Shown: positions 32,701-44,500 of the stretch, piece by piece
Numbering within the stretch: position 1 is the first letter of the stretch
Layout: each line of letters opens with the position of its first letter
Assembly: GCF_015832195.1 (NCBI RefSeq)
Contig: NC_052034.1
Span: 3,187,501 to 3,251,500 of the forward strand
Source: Motacilla alba alba
Lineage: Eukaryota > Chordata > Aves > Passeriformes > Motacillidae
DNA: 64,000 nt
Direction of reading: 5' to 3'
Position numbers and translations under genes: made by a program
Notes under the pieces: model-generated
What the model was told of the DNA's origin: nothing
Database searches by the model: none
Seen by the model: only the letters and a program-made list of their open reading frames with translations

Positions 32701-33716
32701 AGCGCCAGGCTCTGCTCTGCTTGTCCCCCAGGCAGACAGGGGGTCTGTGAGGGAGGGGGGTCACGGGCTGCCCTCCTGGCACACCCCAGCACCCACCTTT
32801 GGCCGTGAACTGCGGCGTTTCCGTGCTGAGGTCCCAGAAGCGGACAGTGGTGTCTCCAGAGCCGCTCGCCAGGTACCTGGGAGAGGAGGAACAGCTCAGC
32901 ACAGTGTCCCCAGGACAGGACAACGGCAGCTGCCGCCTTGCCCCGATCCCCGCCTGCAGCCACATCCTCGTACTTTCCCGTGGGGCTGAAAGCCACCGAG
33001 ATGACAGCCTCCGTGTGTCCCTCCAGGGAACTGGTGCAGCGTGTCACCGCCCGCACCCTGAACACCGCCTGCGGCTGGTAGATGATGTCCAGGACCTTCT
33101 CTGTCTCCACGCTCTGCCCTGCCAGGGTCTTCTCCAGCGACGCCACGATCTCGGCATCGTGGACGAAGAAGGCCAAAGGCACCGGCTCATCCTGCGGGAG
33201 AAAGGCAGGCGAGGTAGCGAGGGGCGGCGCCGGGTCGGGCTGGAGGCGCTGGGGAGTTGGGAAGGGATCTCACCTTCTGTAGGAGCGCGTTGCAAACCAA
33301 CTGCAGCTTGTCCGGAGTGATGGTGACCGGGACGTCGAAGGGGGAGCCCAAGCACTCCCCTGCTTCATCGCGGAACTGGATCAGGAGCCGCTGAACATCC
33401 TCCTCGTCCGGCGACATGTTCTGCGGGACAGCGGGCTCAGTGCCGGCAATCCCAGCGGGCGGCGGGCACAGCCCCCCCACCCCGGCAGCGACACCCGCCT
33501 GGGGAGAAGGAACCTCTGCAGGGGGACCCCGCGTAGGGCCCGTGGGAGGCAGAAACACCCCGCACTGAGCAGGAGCCGCGCGGGGGAACCCCAGGAGAGG
33601 GCGAGGAGACCCCGAGCGCCGCAGCACTCCCACCCCTGCGGCTCCCAGGTGCTGCCCATCCCTGCCCCGCTCCTGCCCACCTCGGTGCCGGTGCCGGTGC
33701 CGCTCACCGCGGCCAT
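26776..33716 (-). CDS. NLE1: NLE1 (Notchless homolog 1), complete, 13 coding exons, 483 aa
   Basis: Nuclear and nucleolar WD40 protein that works with the MDN1/Rea1 ATPase in late 60S ribosomal subunit maturation; first named as a Notch regulator (family knowledge). Exons: 33716-33708, 33420-33274, 33191-32974, 32876-32797, 32537-32461, 31318-31221, 29878-29686, 29263-29128, 28882-28836, 28700-28498, 27611-27452, 27318-27248, 26788-26776. The exons total 1452 nt, giving 483 aa, close to the human protein (about 485). Residues about 10-80 form the N-terminal NLE domain ([34 protein letters not shown]); from about 110 on there are eight WD repeats, for example [40 protein letters not shown] and DSTLKVWD. 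It ends IWRR. It lies between ULK2 and AKAP10 on the same strand. Confidence 0.97.
27248..27318 (-). CDS. NLE1: NLE1 coding exon 12
   Basis: Residues 457-479: [20 protein letters not shown] then CLR and two bases of the next codon. The donor GTGAGT contains an in-frame TGA, so reading on would end in CLRM. Confidence 0.95.
27452..27611 (-). CDS. NLE1: NLE1 coding exon 11
   Basis: Residues 403-456: [48 protein letters not shown]. Acceptor CCCAG, donor GTGAGC. Confidence 0.97.
28498..28700 (-). CDS. NLE1: NLE1 coding exon 10
   Basis: Residues 336-402: [54 protein letters not shown]. Acceptor TTTCAG, donor GTGAGT. Confidence 0.97.
28836..28882 (-). CDS. NLE1: NLE1 coding exon 9 (47 nt)
   Basis: Residues 320-335: [16 protein letters not shown], the basic linker between WD repeats. 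Acceptor TTTCAG, donor GTAAGT. Confidence 0.96.
29128..29263 (-). CDS. NLE1: NLE1 coding exon 8
   Basis: Residues 275-319 plus one base: [45 protein letters not shown]. Donor GTGAGT. Confidence 0.97.
29686..29878 (-). CDS. NLE1: NLE1 coding exon 7
   Basis: Residues 210-274: [51 protein letters not shown]. Acceptor CCCAG, donor GTAAGT. Confidence 0.97.
31221..31318 (-). CDS. NLE1: NLE1 coding exon 6
   Basis: Residues 178-209: [20 protein letters not shown], then [12 protein letters not shown]. Donor GTAAGT. Confidence 0.96.
32461..32537 (-). CDS. NLE1: NLE1 coding exon 5
   Basis: Residues 152-177: [20 protein letters not shown] then CKNSQ. Acceptor GCCAG, donor GTACAC. Confidence 0.96.
32797..32876 (-). 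CDS. NLE1: NLE1 coding exon 4
   Basis: Residues 125-151: [20 protein letters not shown] and PQFTAK. Acceptor CCCAG, donor GTGGGT. Confidence 0.97.
32974..33191 (-). CDS. NLE1: NLE1 coding exon 3
   Basis: Residues 53-124 plus two bases: [30 protein letters not shown], then the first WD repeat [17 protein letters not shown]. The donor is the weaker GTACGA. Confidence 0.96.
33274..33420 (-). CDS. NLE1: NLE1 coding exon 2
   Basis: Residues 4-52: [20 protein letters not shown] through LVCNALLQK, the N-terminal NLE domain. Acceptor CGCAG, donor GTGAGA. Confidence 0.96.
33708..33716 (-). CDS. NLE1: NLE1 coding exon 1 (9 nt)
   Basis: Encodes only M-A-A before a GTGAGC donor. Human NLE1 also starts MAA. 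An alternative start is the Met at codon 5, just inside exon 2. Confidence 0.85.
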
Positions 33717-33900
33717 GTGCGCGCCCGCCCCACGTGGGCCGGAAGCGGGCGGGGAGCGCCCCGAGCGCGGCGCTGCTGCCCCCTGGCGGCCGGCGGGGAG
33801 CGCCGCTCTCGCCCCGGGGCCGCGGGTTCGAGGCCGCGCAGGGACAACTCCCGCGGGTGGATCGCAAAACGACTCGGGATGGGCCGAGCCTCCCGCTCTC
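33717..33900 (-). promoter_or_regulatory. NLE1: NLE1 CpG-island promoter with E-box and ETS site
   Basis: GC-rich sequence just upstream of the NLE1 start codon. A canonical CACGTG E-box is at 33731-33736 and a CCGGAAGC ETS/GABP-type site at 33739-33746, within 30 bases of the ATG. MYC-type E-boxes are common at ribosome-biogenesis genes (general knowledge); binding here is inferred. Confidence 0.6.
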
Positions 33901-34286
33901 AATCCGGCCCACGGTTTAAGGAAACGCTGAGCAATACCCATACCCAAATAATCTGGGAGATGTAATCCCTGAACATGCCCAGGATTACTAGGGATCCTGC
34001 CCAGGGGGGAAACTGAGGCAGGGGTGCACTAAAATAGGCAAGAGTTTAGTGTGGTTCAATACTTCAGGACCAACCCCTGTCCCTTTACATCTTTCCCAGC
34101 CCCACTTCTGCCATGTCCTGTGATTGAACAACTTATTTACTATTTAAATAAGAATTAATCTTATTGACCACACTGCCATTAACATAATCCATTAAGAAAC
34201 GTGGGCAAAACTACCTCTAAAACTCACATTAAAAAACCCATCCCCTGTAGCTTCAAACCCCATAAAAACAGAAAATCGACACAAAT
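33901..34286. other. Short intergenic gap between NLE1 and AKAP10
   Basis: About 400 bases of AT-rich sequence between the NLE1 promoter and the distal end of the AKAP10 3'UTR. No gene or repeat recognised. Confidence 0.6.
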
Positions 34287-35573
34287 TTTAATATTTATAT
34301 ATTTTAAATCAAAACACAATTAAATATAGTATGTTTTAAGTACATGAATGCTTGGGTATGAGAGAAATAAGAGGTGGTACATAGTACCAAAAACCTATAC
34401 ACAGCCTTTTTTGCTTTTTCATAAACAATACAGTGTGTCTCTATACAATCAAATATTGCAACAGAATAACACTTTCTAGTCAATCAAGATATTCTGAACA
34501 TTGGAAATGATTTGAGTTCTTCGCATAGTGATTTCTTCGCACAAGTTTGAGGAAAAAAGCAATCATTAGAGTAAAAAAAAAAAAAGACCCAAAATAAAAG
34601 TGTTGTATACTAAAAATGCAGCAGTAACATAAGGGTGAGACACCGAGTACTTCTGCTACCCTGCAAAATCGATTTGCTGAGGGAAAAAAGAGGTGCTGTG
34701 TCACATGGTAAGTGTTGACAGTGTCAGGAAGAAGGCCAGAGGTCATTAAAAACTGTTTTTCTTTGTAAACCAAACATCTGGAATTAGATCCTACGCTGGG
34801 TGGAGGACAACAAGCGATGGAGAACGGCAGCAATTCCTTTTTTCCTTGCTCGTGGGATGGTGAGGACAGGAAGTGGAGCAGTCTGCAGGGTCCAAGGTGG
34901 GAGCAGAGATCCAGCCTTGGATCTGCTCCGGGGTGGAAGCAGGGGAGATGTGTGTGTGTGTGTGTGCAGGTGTAGGAGCTCAACAAGGAGGAGTTCCTGA
35001 CCCTTCTACACTGCCTTCAAAGTTAATGCAGTCATGAAGTAAAATACATTTATCTTACAGTTGAATACTCATCTATTTCAAGTAATGGAAAATTAAACTT
35101 AAGAACTTTCCAGGTCCTTCACTGCCAATGGATTTGCCCCACAGCCCTTCCAACTCTGTGTTTAAAAATTACAAGCAGCAGAACCAGAAACTACAGCAAA
35201 ACCTTCCCCTCTGTTGTGGCCTCTGTGTCCCGTTGCAGATATTTTGCTTGAAAGTCTTTTTTTCTTGGAGACAGGGTCAAGTATTTGTGAAGCCAATCAC
35301 AGTTTCTCAGTGACACTTTTGTAAACTGCATTTCATCTCAGAACCATCGTTACTGTGAATGCCACATACACCAGGCAAAAGTGTTTCTTCACTCTCTACA
35401 GTGGAGGTCCAGGATTGCTTCTTTTTTCATTCTTCCTTAGAAATGAGGGTGATTCCAGTGGTTGGAGTAACAGTGCTTTGTTTTTATTGGCTGTGTTAAA
35501 GAATCCACCAATAGGGAAAGTTCACTCGTTCTCAAAGTGGAAAACCAGATTTCCTGTTCTGGAGTTTCTAAAA
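34287..35573 (-). other. AKAP10: AKAP10 3'UTR (approximate)
   Basis: AT-rich sequence after the AKAP10 stop codon. On the minus strand AATAAA lies at 35488-35483, about 90 nt after the stop, and ATTAAA at 34292-34287; either could end the mRNA. A GT-type dinucleotide run is at about 34951-34965. The true end is not determined. Confidence 0.55.
34951..34965. repeat. Short (GT)n microsatellite
   Basis: TGTGTGTGTGTGTGT run inside the presumed AKAP10 3'UTR; reads as CA repeats in the mRNA. Confidence 0.85.
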
Positions 35574-35579
35574 TCATAG
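35574..35579 (-). CDS. AKAP10: AKAP10 coding exon 15 (one residue plus stop)
   Basis: CTA-TGA: Leu and stop, after acceptor TTTTCCAG. It supplies the final Leu of the TKL tail, as in the human protein. Confidence 0.88.
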   Translation of the reverse strand, partial: L

Positions 35580-38500
35580 CTGGAAAAGGGAAAGACAGTT
35601 AATTTCACTCTAAAACACGCAAAGTAACTGTTCAATAGAAAGACATTTTGTGTTTAAAAACGTTGAAGCCAGGTTTGTTTGAGTTTGGGGGAGAAAAAAT
35701 CTCCAAACCTAATCCAAACACACTCAACCTTTTGATTACTTGCTTAATTGAATCCAGAGCATCTGCAGTCATTTGAGATTTGTAAATGCTGTGCTGAGTG
35801 ACCTTTTCATCCAGGCAGACTGGAATTGTATCATTTGCAGCCAGGCTATTAAGTGAAGTCATTAGAAAAGTTGTTTAAATGTTACTGCTCTATTAGAAAG
35901 AAAACACTCCCACAGTGAAACTATGGATCCACCCCTTTGGATCCAAAAGCTGGGCTTTGGCACATGTGTGCTTTCAATAACTGAAAATAATGCAAGTTAA
36001 TTTTTACAAACTCACATGCCTGAAAGTCAGAAGTACCAGCCATTAACTTGGTAACCTCCTGTCACCAGTATTTCACAAAATCCAACTGCTGCCTCAGAAC
36101 TGGGGCTTTTTACACAGAGAACACATGGGCTGTACAACAACAGCCACTGAGCAACAATGCACAAACCTGTGCACAGGGTTACTGTGTCTTTTTAAAGCCT
36201 GGAGACAGAATTGTGCAAATGAGAGCATCCAATGAGACAAATCCACAGCTGCTGAGTTTTACTGACACTTCAGGGAGAAATGCCACGACTGACTGAGAGG
36301 ACACAGCAAGTGTGAGCTCAAGTCAGGAATTACACTTCCTCCTGCAGCACAGATCACCCTTTTAACTAACTGGGCAGTTTGTAGACTCAAACCAAGACAA
36401 GTTCAATGCTTGCACAGGAGAACCACCACGGGCATCTGTTAAGAAATTCCTACATCACACGTAGGCCGCAACACTTCCAACCTTTGTTTCCTCCTCTCAT
36501 GCTCTGCTGGTTTGAACATTTTCCAGCGTGGGTTTCAGCCACAGGAGGAAGGCAAGTGAGAGCTCTGCTCCTCCCACAGCCTGGCTGGAGCCAGATGAAG
36601 ACAGCAGCCTTTCCACCCCCCTACCTTGGTGACCTTCTCCAAGGGCTGCTCACACTGCGCCTGCTGCATGACGTCGTTGACAATCATCTTTGCTATCCTC
36701 CAAGCCATCTCTTCTTGAGCCTGAAAAACACAGCCCAAAACACAGATAGCTTCAGGTTGTTGAGAGACAAACACAGTGCTCTCAGCACAGCCTTGGAGTC
36801 AGGGTAACTTCACAACTCCATAACCTGTGTAAACATATCCTCCCTCGATGGAAACACACCTGGCTTCCAAGTACAGTGTTAATTTCAATTATTGTACTTA
36901 AGGCTTGATGCAATTTCCAAGAGAGTTAGTGGAGATTTCAGATTTATCTCTTGGGGATTTGTCCAAGCCACTCAGAGGGGGGAAAATGCAGCCTGGAATC
37001 CATGTGCAGTGGTCACTTCACCATAAAAACCAAACAGCACTTCCACCCCTACTTAGAGATAAATAAAACCACAATAAGAAAAACCCTGACTGCAAGCACA
37101 CTTCATTAGTTCAACCAGCAAGCACTGGCAAAGAGCAAACTAGTTCCACACGTACATGCAATCAAATTATATTTAGCACACGGAGTCTCCCTGTCCTTGG
37201 TGCAGCAAAAAGATACTCAGAGATAACAGCCAGGATTAAGAACATCAACGCTTTATTTCTCTGAAGTGTAAAGTCACAAGAAGAACATGAAAGGGGACAC
37301 ACCTCATCTGTATTTCCTTGAACCCATTTCTTCATTGCTTGTGAAAACATGGACCCTGGTTGAGATAAAAACAGCAAGCAAGGTATGTCAGCAAAGTGAG
37401 GCACAAAGCTGGTTCCTGTCACCCTTCTGAAGGGTTTGCTCTGCTGCCACTCAGGACATGGAGGGGTGGCAGGAAAGACAAGGGACTGCCTGCAGCCATT
37501 TGGACACTGAGCCTTTCCCAGAGCTGAAAAGCAGCAGCAGCAGCAGGTCCCAGCCTGGGTGGGAAGCATGTGGAGAGCTGCAGTTCTTTTTCATCTCAAG
37601 ACCAAAGCTTTGAAGGTTTGATCACCAGCTCAGCTGCTGACACTTCCATCCCTGCCAGGTTCCATCGACAGCTCCAACTCCCACGGGCTGCTCATGCTCC
37701 CTGGAGTCCAGCTGGACCAGAAAAGCAGAATTTGGGTAGGAAACTGGGCCAGAGATGGGTTTTGCCTCAGTACAGGCCAATCCCCACAGCACCTCCATTT
37801 GGCTTAAAACAGATCTGGAAAGAGCCAAACACTCTGCCTGTCTTAACTCCAGCAGGGAAGAGAGCAGCTCTGCAGATGCTTACAGAAATGGAGAGAAAGA
37901 GCAAAGCAAACCTTTTGATTTTTTGACATCAGGCTCTGGTTCAGATTCTCTGATGAACTGCCCCAGGTCACTGACTCTTCCAAACGTCATCTTCCTGAGG
38001 AGAACAGTGAAGAACCACATGGGTGATCAAAAGAACTTTGGCATTATGGAAAGCTTTTTTTGGCTTTATACTTGGCTACATTTTGGAACCAAAAAGGAAC
38101 AATAACTAAGAGGAAGAGAAAAACTAATTAGAAAATATTTTCCTGGCTGACATTTTGGTCAAAGAAACATTCATTGGGTGTTAAATCACACAATTGAAAT
38201 AAAGTTACTGTCAAATATTAAGACATGAACTAAGATATTGCATTTAGGCCCACTCTCCATTCAGGAGGACACAGCAAAAATGAAACAGAGGTGAAACATG
38301 AAACCAGAAAGGAAACAATACACTGAAATGAACCTTACCCTGCATATGTTCGTTGATACAAAGATTCTGGATCCAGGCTTGCAGCATCTACAATTATTGC
38401 TTCATCAAAATTTTTCAGGATTTTAACATTAGCCTTTTTGACATTGGACTACAAATAAAAATTCTAAGTATTAGTGCCCAATGCAGATAACTACCAGCTT

Positions 38501-41500
38501 CTTAACAAAACTGCAATTTTAGTGCTTTTAACACAGAAAAACGTCCATCGAGTCTTTAAGCAAGAGTATAAAAGAAATCAGTGTGTCTACACAGCCTTGA
38601 ATCCCCAACTCATAGGACACTGTTGTTAGCAGAGGATGATAAAATGCTGTGGACAGAGCCAAAAACACAAAGCCCAGGTCAGCACACACTGCTCAATTAT
38701 CAGCTCAACAGATCCGTGTGTGCCCACAAATCATTTGTTGTGAGTCTGGAACATCCCTCTCCTGCTCTTGGTAAACAATTCCCAAACACAGATGCCTCCC
38801 CCATGAACAGAGAACAAATGATTTATCTTCTGGCCTGGAGTATTTATATAAGATTATGAAAAAAAAAAAAAAAAGCCAAGGAAACATCAGAGCAACAGCA
38901 GGGAGGGCACAGCACACAGCAATCCATTATCACCTCAGCACGGAACAGGAACACCAATGGCAGCTCCTTTCCTGCTGCTCTTGATGCAGAAATATGCAGA
39001 GACCCAGAGATCCTCCTATTCACACAAGCAGGAATGCACACCACAGAAAGCAGCACCTCATTTCCTAAATTGCCCAGCCAATTACCAGCAGTTCCTCCTG
39101 CTCAGAGGTTCAAGCAGCAGGAGGCTTCAAGAACACAGATTTTATTCCTCACTTCACAGCCAGGGGAGGAATATTCCCTCCTTGCAAATTAGGAGGTTTA
39201 AAAATAGTACAAGCAGGTGGTACAGCTTCCAAGTTGCTGGAAAGCCAGGACATGACTAACATTGGTGTGGATACTGGGTTTGAAGCTCAGGGTGGCCCTG
39301 CAGAGTTCAATAAAAGCAGCAGTCGCTTGGCTCTTCTGCTCTCAGCTGGGCTTGCAGTTTCCAAGCTGTCCTGGTTACAGGTTAGCCAGAATCTGCTCTG
39401 TGTTTGAGCAGATTGATGCCTTCAGCCCTGGAAATGAGTTTACTCTCCAGGACAGAAGATCTGGCACTCAAAAAGAACTGAGCACACAAAGCTAGCATGT
39501 TTACATTTAAATTTGATAGCATATTCACAAGTGTCAATTTGCACCTGAAGTTGTTAACTATGGTATTGACAAAATAATGTTATTTCTAGTAACAAGCATT
39601 CTTAGATATTATGGCATCATAAAAAGTCTTCAGTAAAGTAGCAACTTAATAAAGACATCACTGATGTAAAGAAATAACAGCAGCACAAGGCTTTGGGTAC
39701 AACAAATAGCAGAGACACTTCTGACAGAACTGAGCTGCAGATAGATTAAACACATCCTAACACACACAGGTTTTAAATGAAAGTGGGATGGTGTTTCCTT
39801 ACAGGGCAAAAACTTGGATATTGACACAGAAAACCCAAACTGGTACCTGGGGGGCAGAGCCATCCGTGCTCCCTATGGAGTCACTGTCAGGGGAGCTACC
39901 AGGGCCATGAATACTCAGTGCAATGTTCCCTCCTGGGAATTCATCTCCTCGTACTGAATGGATGAGGTCATTCAAGTATTTGTAGTAAAGGTTGCTGGAC
40001 AAGAAACCAGGTAGGAAAACCTGAGAGATAGAAGAAGTCCTCTTTAATTAAGGCTGGTCTGCATAGTCAGAGAAGAGCACACAAACATCTCAGTCCTTGT
40101 GTAGATGGAACACAAGTGAAAGCATCCATGCATGGAATTACTGTGGATTAGCAATTAGCAAATTAGCAACTGCATTGCTTCAAGTTTTAATCCAACTGCA
40201 AAATGAACAAACCCAACTGCCTATTAATGAAATCCCCCAGTAACTGGAACTGAAGTCAGGGGTTTTTTTTCCCCTCTAGAAACTCAAGCTTGACAGCCCA
40301 ACAGGCTTTACAGTTATTCTGTTTCACTGTGCACAATTTTCTGCAGCTCCAGAATCAAATCATTCATTTCTGGTATCTGGGTATCCCAGAGTTACATTAT
40401 TAACCACAGCACTTGTATTAGACTTGCAAACAACTCCTACAAAGAGGAAGGAAAATTTTCTAAAGATACAAAATAAGCTGTTGATAGCAATTCACATGGG
40501 AGGAAATTCTGTTACTTCCATTAAACTGCAATAATCACCCAATGAGACAAACATTTCACAGAGCATTAACAGCAGCCAGTGGGTGGTATCTTCAAATCAG
40601 GCTGGGGAAGAGTCTGGCAGATTTCCCTGAAGCTGTTCTATTATCCAGGTAAGCAGGAAATCAGTAAAGGAACAGGACAGACCAGGGCACACACCCTCAC
40701 TGAGTGTGAACCCCACTCTGGAGAAGGATCTCACCGTCTCCATGGTTGTCCACGCCTGCCTCAAGGGAGTGGTGAAGCAGTTGGGGAGAGGCCCCCCCTC
40801 CCTGCAGATGTTGGATTCAATCTCCAGCCTCACAGAGTCATCAAAGCCCAGAGGGTGCGTGGCCTGCAGGGAGAAGTACCTGGGGCAGGGCAAGGAAACA
40901 ACACAAACAGGATTTGCAAACCTCTGCAGGTGCTCAGTGCCCACCCCAGACACTGCACACACCTGGTCCCCACTGACCACAGGTGAGACACCCCCTTCCA
41001 GAAACAGTCTGAGAGCCCTGCCGTGAAACACCGATGGGAAACAGGAATGGAGCAGGAAACCCCCAGAACTCAAAGCAGCATTGCCTCTACTGCTCACATC
41101 CTTGCAAACTGAGTGTAAGGATGGGGGAATGATTGATGAACCCCTGAGTGAAGCATTTGCTTCCTCTCCAATTATTATTTCCTCTTTGGGTAATAACTCA
41201 AGTTGTGGCAGAGCCTCACACTTAAGCTGAAGAACAAACACTTCCTGGAAGCAGTTGTGCTGTCTGTCTCCCAGCTGTCTCACTGCTAAAGTGAAGCACA
41301 AAGTACAGGAAGAAAGCTCCTCTCCTGAAAGTCTGGTATTAAAAAGGATCTGATTGCTTCCTTAAAAAAATAAATATTTCACAATACTAAGAACAAGCAC
41401 TAGCTGGCTTTTTTTACATGTGAGAAGAGTTTCTACAGCCTACTTTATATGGATAACAGTATCTGAACATTAAAGTTTTCCTGCAGGGCTGTATCTGCTA

Positions 41501-44500
41501 CTAGGCTTAAACCCCTTCCATTTTCAAATGACAAGCCATCAGCTTTGATACTTCCCAAGCAAACAAACTCAAGCAATCGAGTCCCGAAAATCCTGAATTA
41601 TGTTTAAGAATGGAATCCTTGTAAGGAGTTTAAGAATGGAATCCTTGTAAGGAGTTCTGCTCATGTATATCAAAAATTTTCAGTTCATGTGTGCAAACAC
41701 ATCAAAAGCCACCTTGATAAAATGCACCTCAGCAGACCAGCACAAGAGTGCAGAGAAGTTCCTTTTGCACAGCAAACACAAAACCACAAGTACAGAAAGA
41801 AAGGATTGTTGAGCTCCCTCACTTGTCATACAAAATCATGGCATCGTTCTGTGCTTCTTGCCCATCATACTGGCCTTCTTTGGCAGCAAGCTGGGACTGG
41901 AAGTTATCTGCTGCCAACCAGAACTGCAGCACATTAACTGCATCTTCCTTCTCCATGTACTGGAAGGGAAATCAGAAAAAGAGGAGATTAAAGAAGTCTT
42001 AGCAAGAAATTTTTAGTATTTTTTTAACTTCCTTCTTCCCGTTTAGAACAAAAGACATAGGCCATATATTAGTGATGCAAAATTGTCGCCAGGACACAGC
42101 ATTTTGAATTTCTGTTTCAGAGAGATTTAGCTTGCTTGGAGGAAAAAAAAAAAAGAGATAAAAAAAAAAAGAGAACTTCTGACACTTCTTTTCTGTACTT
42201 ATTTTCACACTTAGTTTCCAAAAAACCTATTTGTCTTGTCCTGGGACAGGAAGCACCATTTTCATGCTACATTTAGCTTACACTGAGCTCAGCACATTGT
42301 CTCAGCCTCCCAAGCTGCAGTTTCAATCTACATCAGCTTGTCAGACTGTCAGGACAAGTATGGCAAGAGCTGATTCCTTAAAGGTGCAGGAGCCTGAAAC
42401 TGTGATATCTTTTATTTAACCCATCCCATCACTAAAGGTGCCCTCTCCACACAGCACTGGTTATGATTTGTTACCTGTAATTCAGGCTTTTACAGTCACT
42501 ACAATGTGAAGATCAAGATGATAATGTCAAAGCTTCTACAAAGCAAAGAGACTTTGAGGAGCACTCACTAACTGCAGAGGAAATCTCAACTACTCATTCC
42601 ACAACACAATGGACAGGTCTGAACATTTGAATTAGTTCTACGTGAGGGCAGGAAAAAGTTCAAGGCATTTTCTCTCAGAAAAAAAATACACCTTGGGTTT
42701 TTTATTATATTTAGAATCATAGAATTACAGAATTGTTTGGGTAGAATGGGACCTTAAAAATGATCCAGTTCCAACCCCCTGCCATGGGCAGGGGCACCTT
42801 CCACTGTCCCAGGCTGCTCCAAGCCTCAACCAGCCTGGCCTTGGGCACTGCCAGGGATGCAGGGGCAGCCACAGCTGCTCTGGGCACCCCGTGCCAGGGT
42901 CTGCCACCCTCCAGGGAACAATTCCTGCCCAATATCCAACCCAAAGCCATCAAGGAATGAACAGATTTTTTCCATCTGCTAGAAAGGGATCTCAAAGCAA
43001 ACCCAAACGTTGCCACTCACCTCAGAGAAGTAGAACAGGGCTGACTCACAGAACAGAATGTCAGCCAGATACACAGTCCCGCTGGTCAGCACCTCAATCT
43101 GGTATTTACAGAAATGGTGACTCCGCAGGAACTCACTAAAGTGCCTGCACAGACACAGGACAGTCACTTATCAGGATCAGCAGCACCCAAGGCACCCTCG
43201 GAACACATCAGCTCTTGCCCAGAACTCTGATACTTTTGTTGGATAAAAGCCAAACAAGCAAGAAACAGGGCAGGTTTGTAAAAGGCACAAGAAAGAGATA
43301 AAGAACACAACAGGGTGAACAGCCAAGTTCAGCAGGAATGGATTTGGAGGAGGAGATCTGAGCAGTTTCAAACACAAAAGACAGCACAGAAAAGTGCTGA
43401 TATGGTCATGCCTCCATGAACATTTTTAAAGAACCTTTAGGACAAGAGACACAAGAACCCAACCCATGGCATCAACTTACTCTTGTTCCATTGCATTGAA
43501 CACTATGGACTGTGCTGTAACAAAGCAGTTGGGATCCACTTGGCCATCCTCCCCACAGATCTTTGCTGCAAAGAAACACCAGGTTAATTTTAACATGGAT
43601 TTGGCTGATGGAGCTGAAAGGCACGAGCAAGGACTGGTTAATGAAAAATTGCAGTTCAAATCCACCAGAATCAGCTGGTTCTGACTGAGCAAAGAGCTTT
43701 CAAAGCTGGCCAAATGATAATAACATGGCTCAAGTATTTGATTGAGACCCATCTGGATCCCCTTCATAACCACCAAGAATTCCTTCCCTAATTTAAACAA
43801 ACTCTCTGAAAGTTTTTATGAGGATATTCACAGCACTGCTGAAGGTCAGATCCACTGACACTTGCAATCTCCTATCTTTTTAAGGCTGCCTTTAAAATTC
43901 ATAAAAATAAAGATAAATGCAAATGTGTGATGTATCAGAGACACATTTTTATGGGGACAGCTCTGAAATGAGGAAGCAGTTATTCATTCTTACCAACTAT
44001 GTCATTTCTCATTGCTTCTGTAATAGGGATTGGTTTAGCAGCATCTGGAGAAATATATTTGGTAAAAGTACTAACTGCATCCCGTTCTATACCTGCGGGG
44101 AAGAAACACAGAATCAAACTTGGAATTCCTTGGTGTGAGTGAGTAACAAATGTTTGCTCTTCAGAAAAGCAGCTGTCTAATTCTCAGTGATGTTTCCACT
44201 GCAGGATATTCATATTCTACTCCTGACCAGCTGCAGGGACTGTGTGATCTCCAGTCAGGTCACAACAAACCCAGCATGGACTGAGATGGAATAAAACAAC
44301 GTAGCTCCAAATTTTCCCTACCAGCACACAAGGCAGAACTCACTTCCTCAGCTGCACACCATATTCCCAGAAGCAACAGCTTTCAGGCAAGTCAAATTCC
44401 CAATTTTTAGCTCTCATCACAGAGAAATCACTTGCATTATATAGGAATTACTAGAAAAAAAAATCTTAAAATGATATGCCTCAAACAAGTTGTGTTCTTT

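Noticed and set aside
32124..33182. 352-codon minus-strand ORF in NLE1
   Set aside because: It is exon 3 read through its donor at 32973 into introns; the next exons are in separate frames and spliced.
33187..33912. 241-codon minus-strand ORF upstream of and through NLE1 exon 2
   Set aside because: CpG-island readthrough. The MAA exon with its GTGAGC donor and the exon 2 acceptor explain the N-terminus better.
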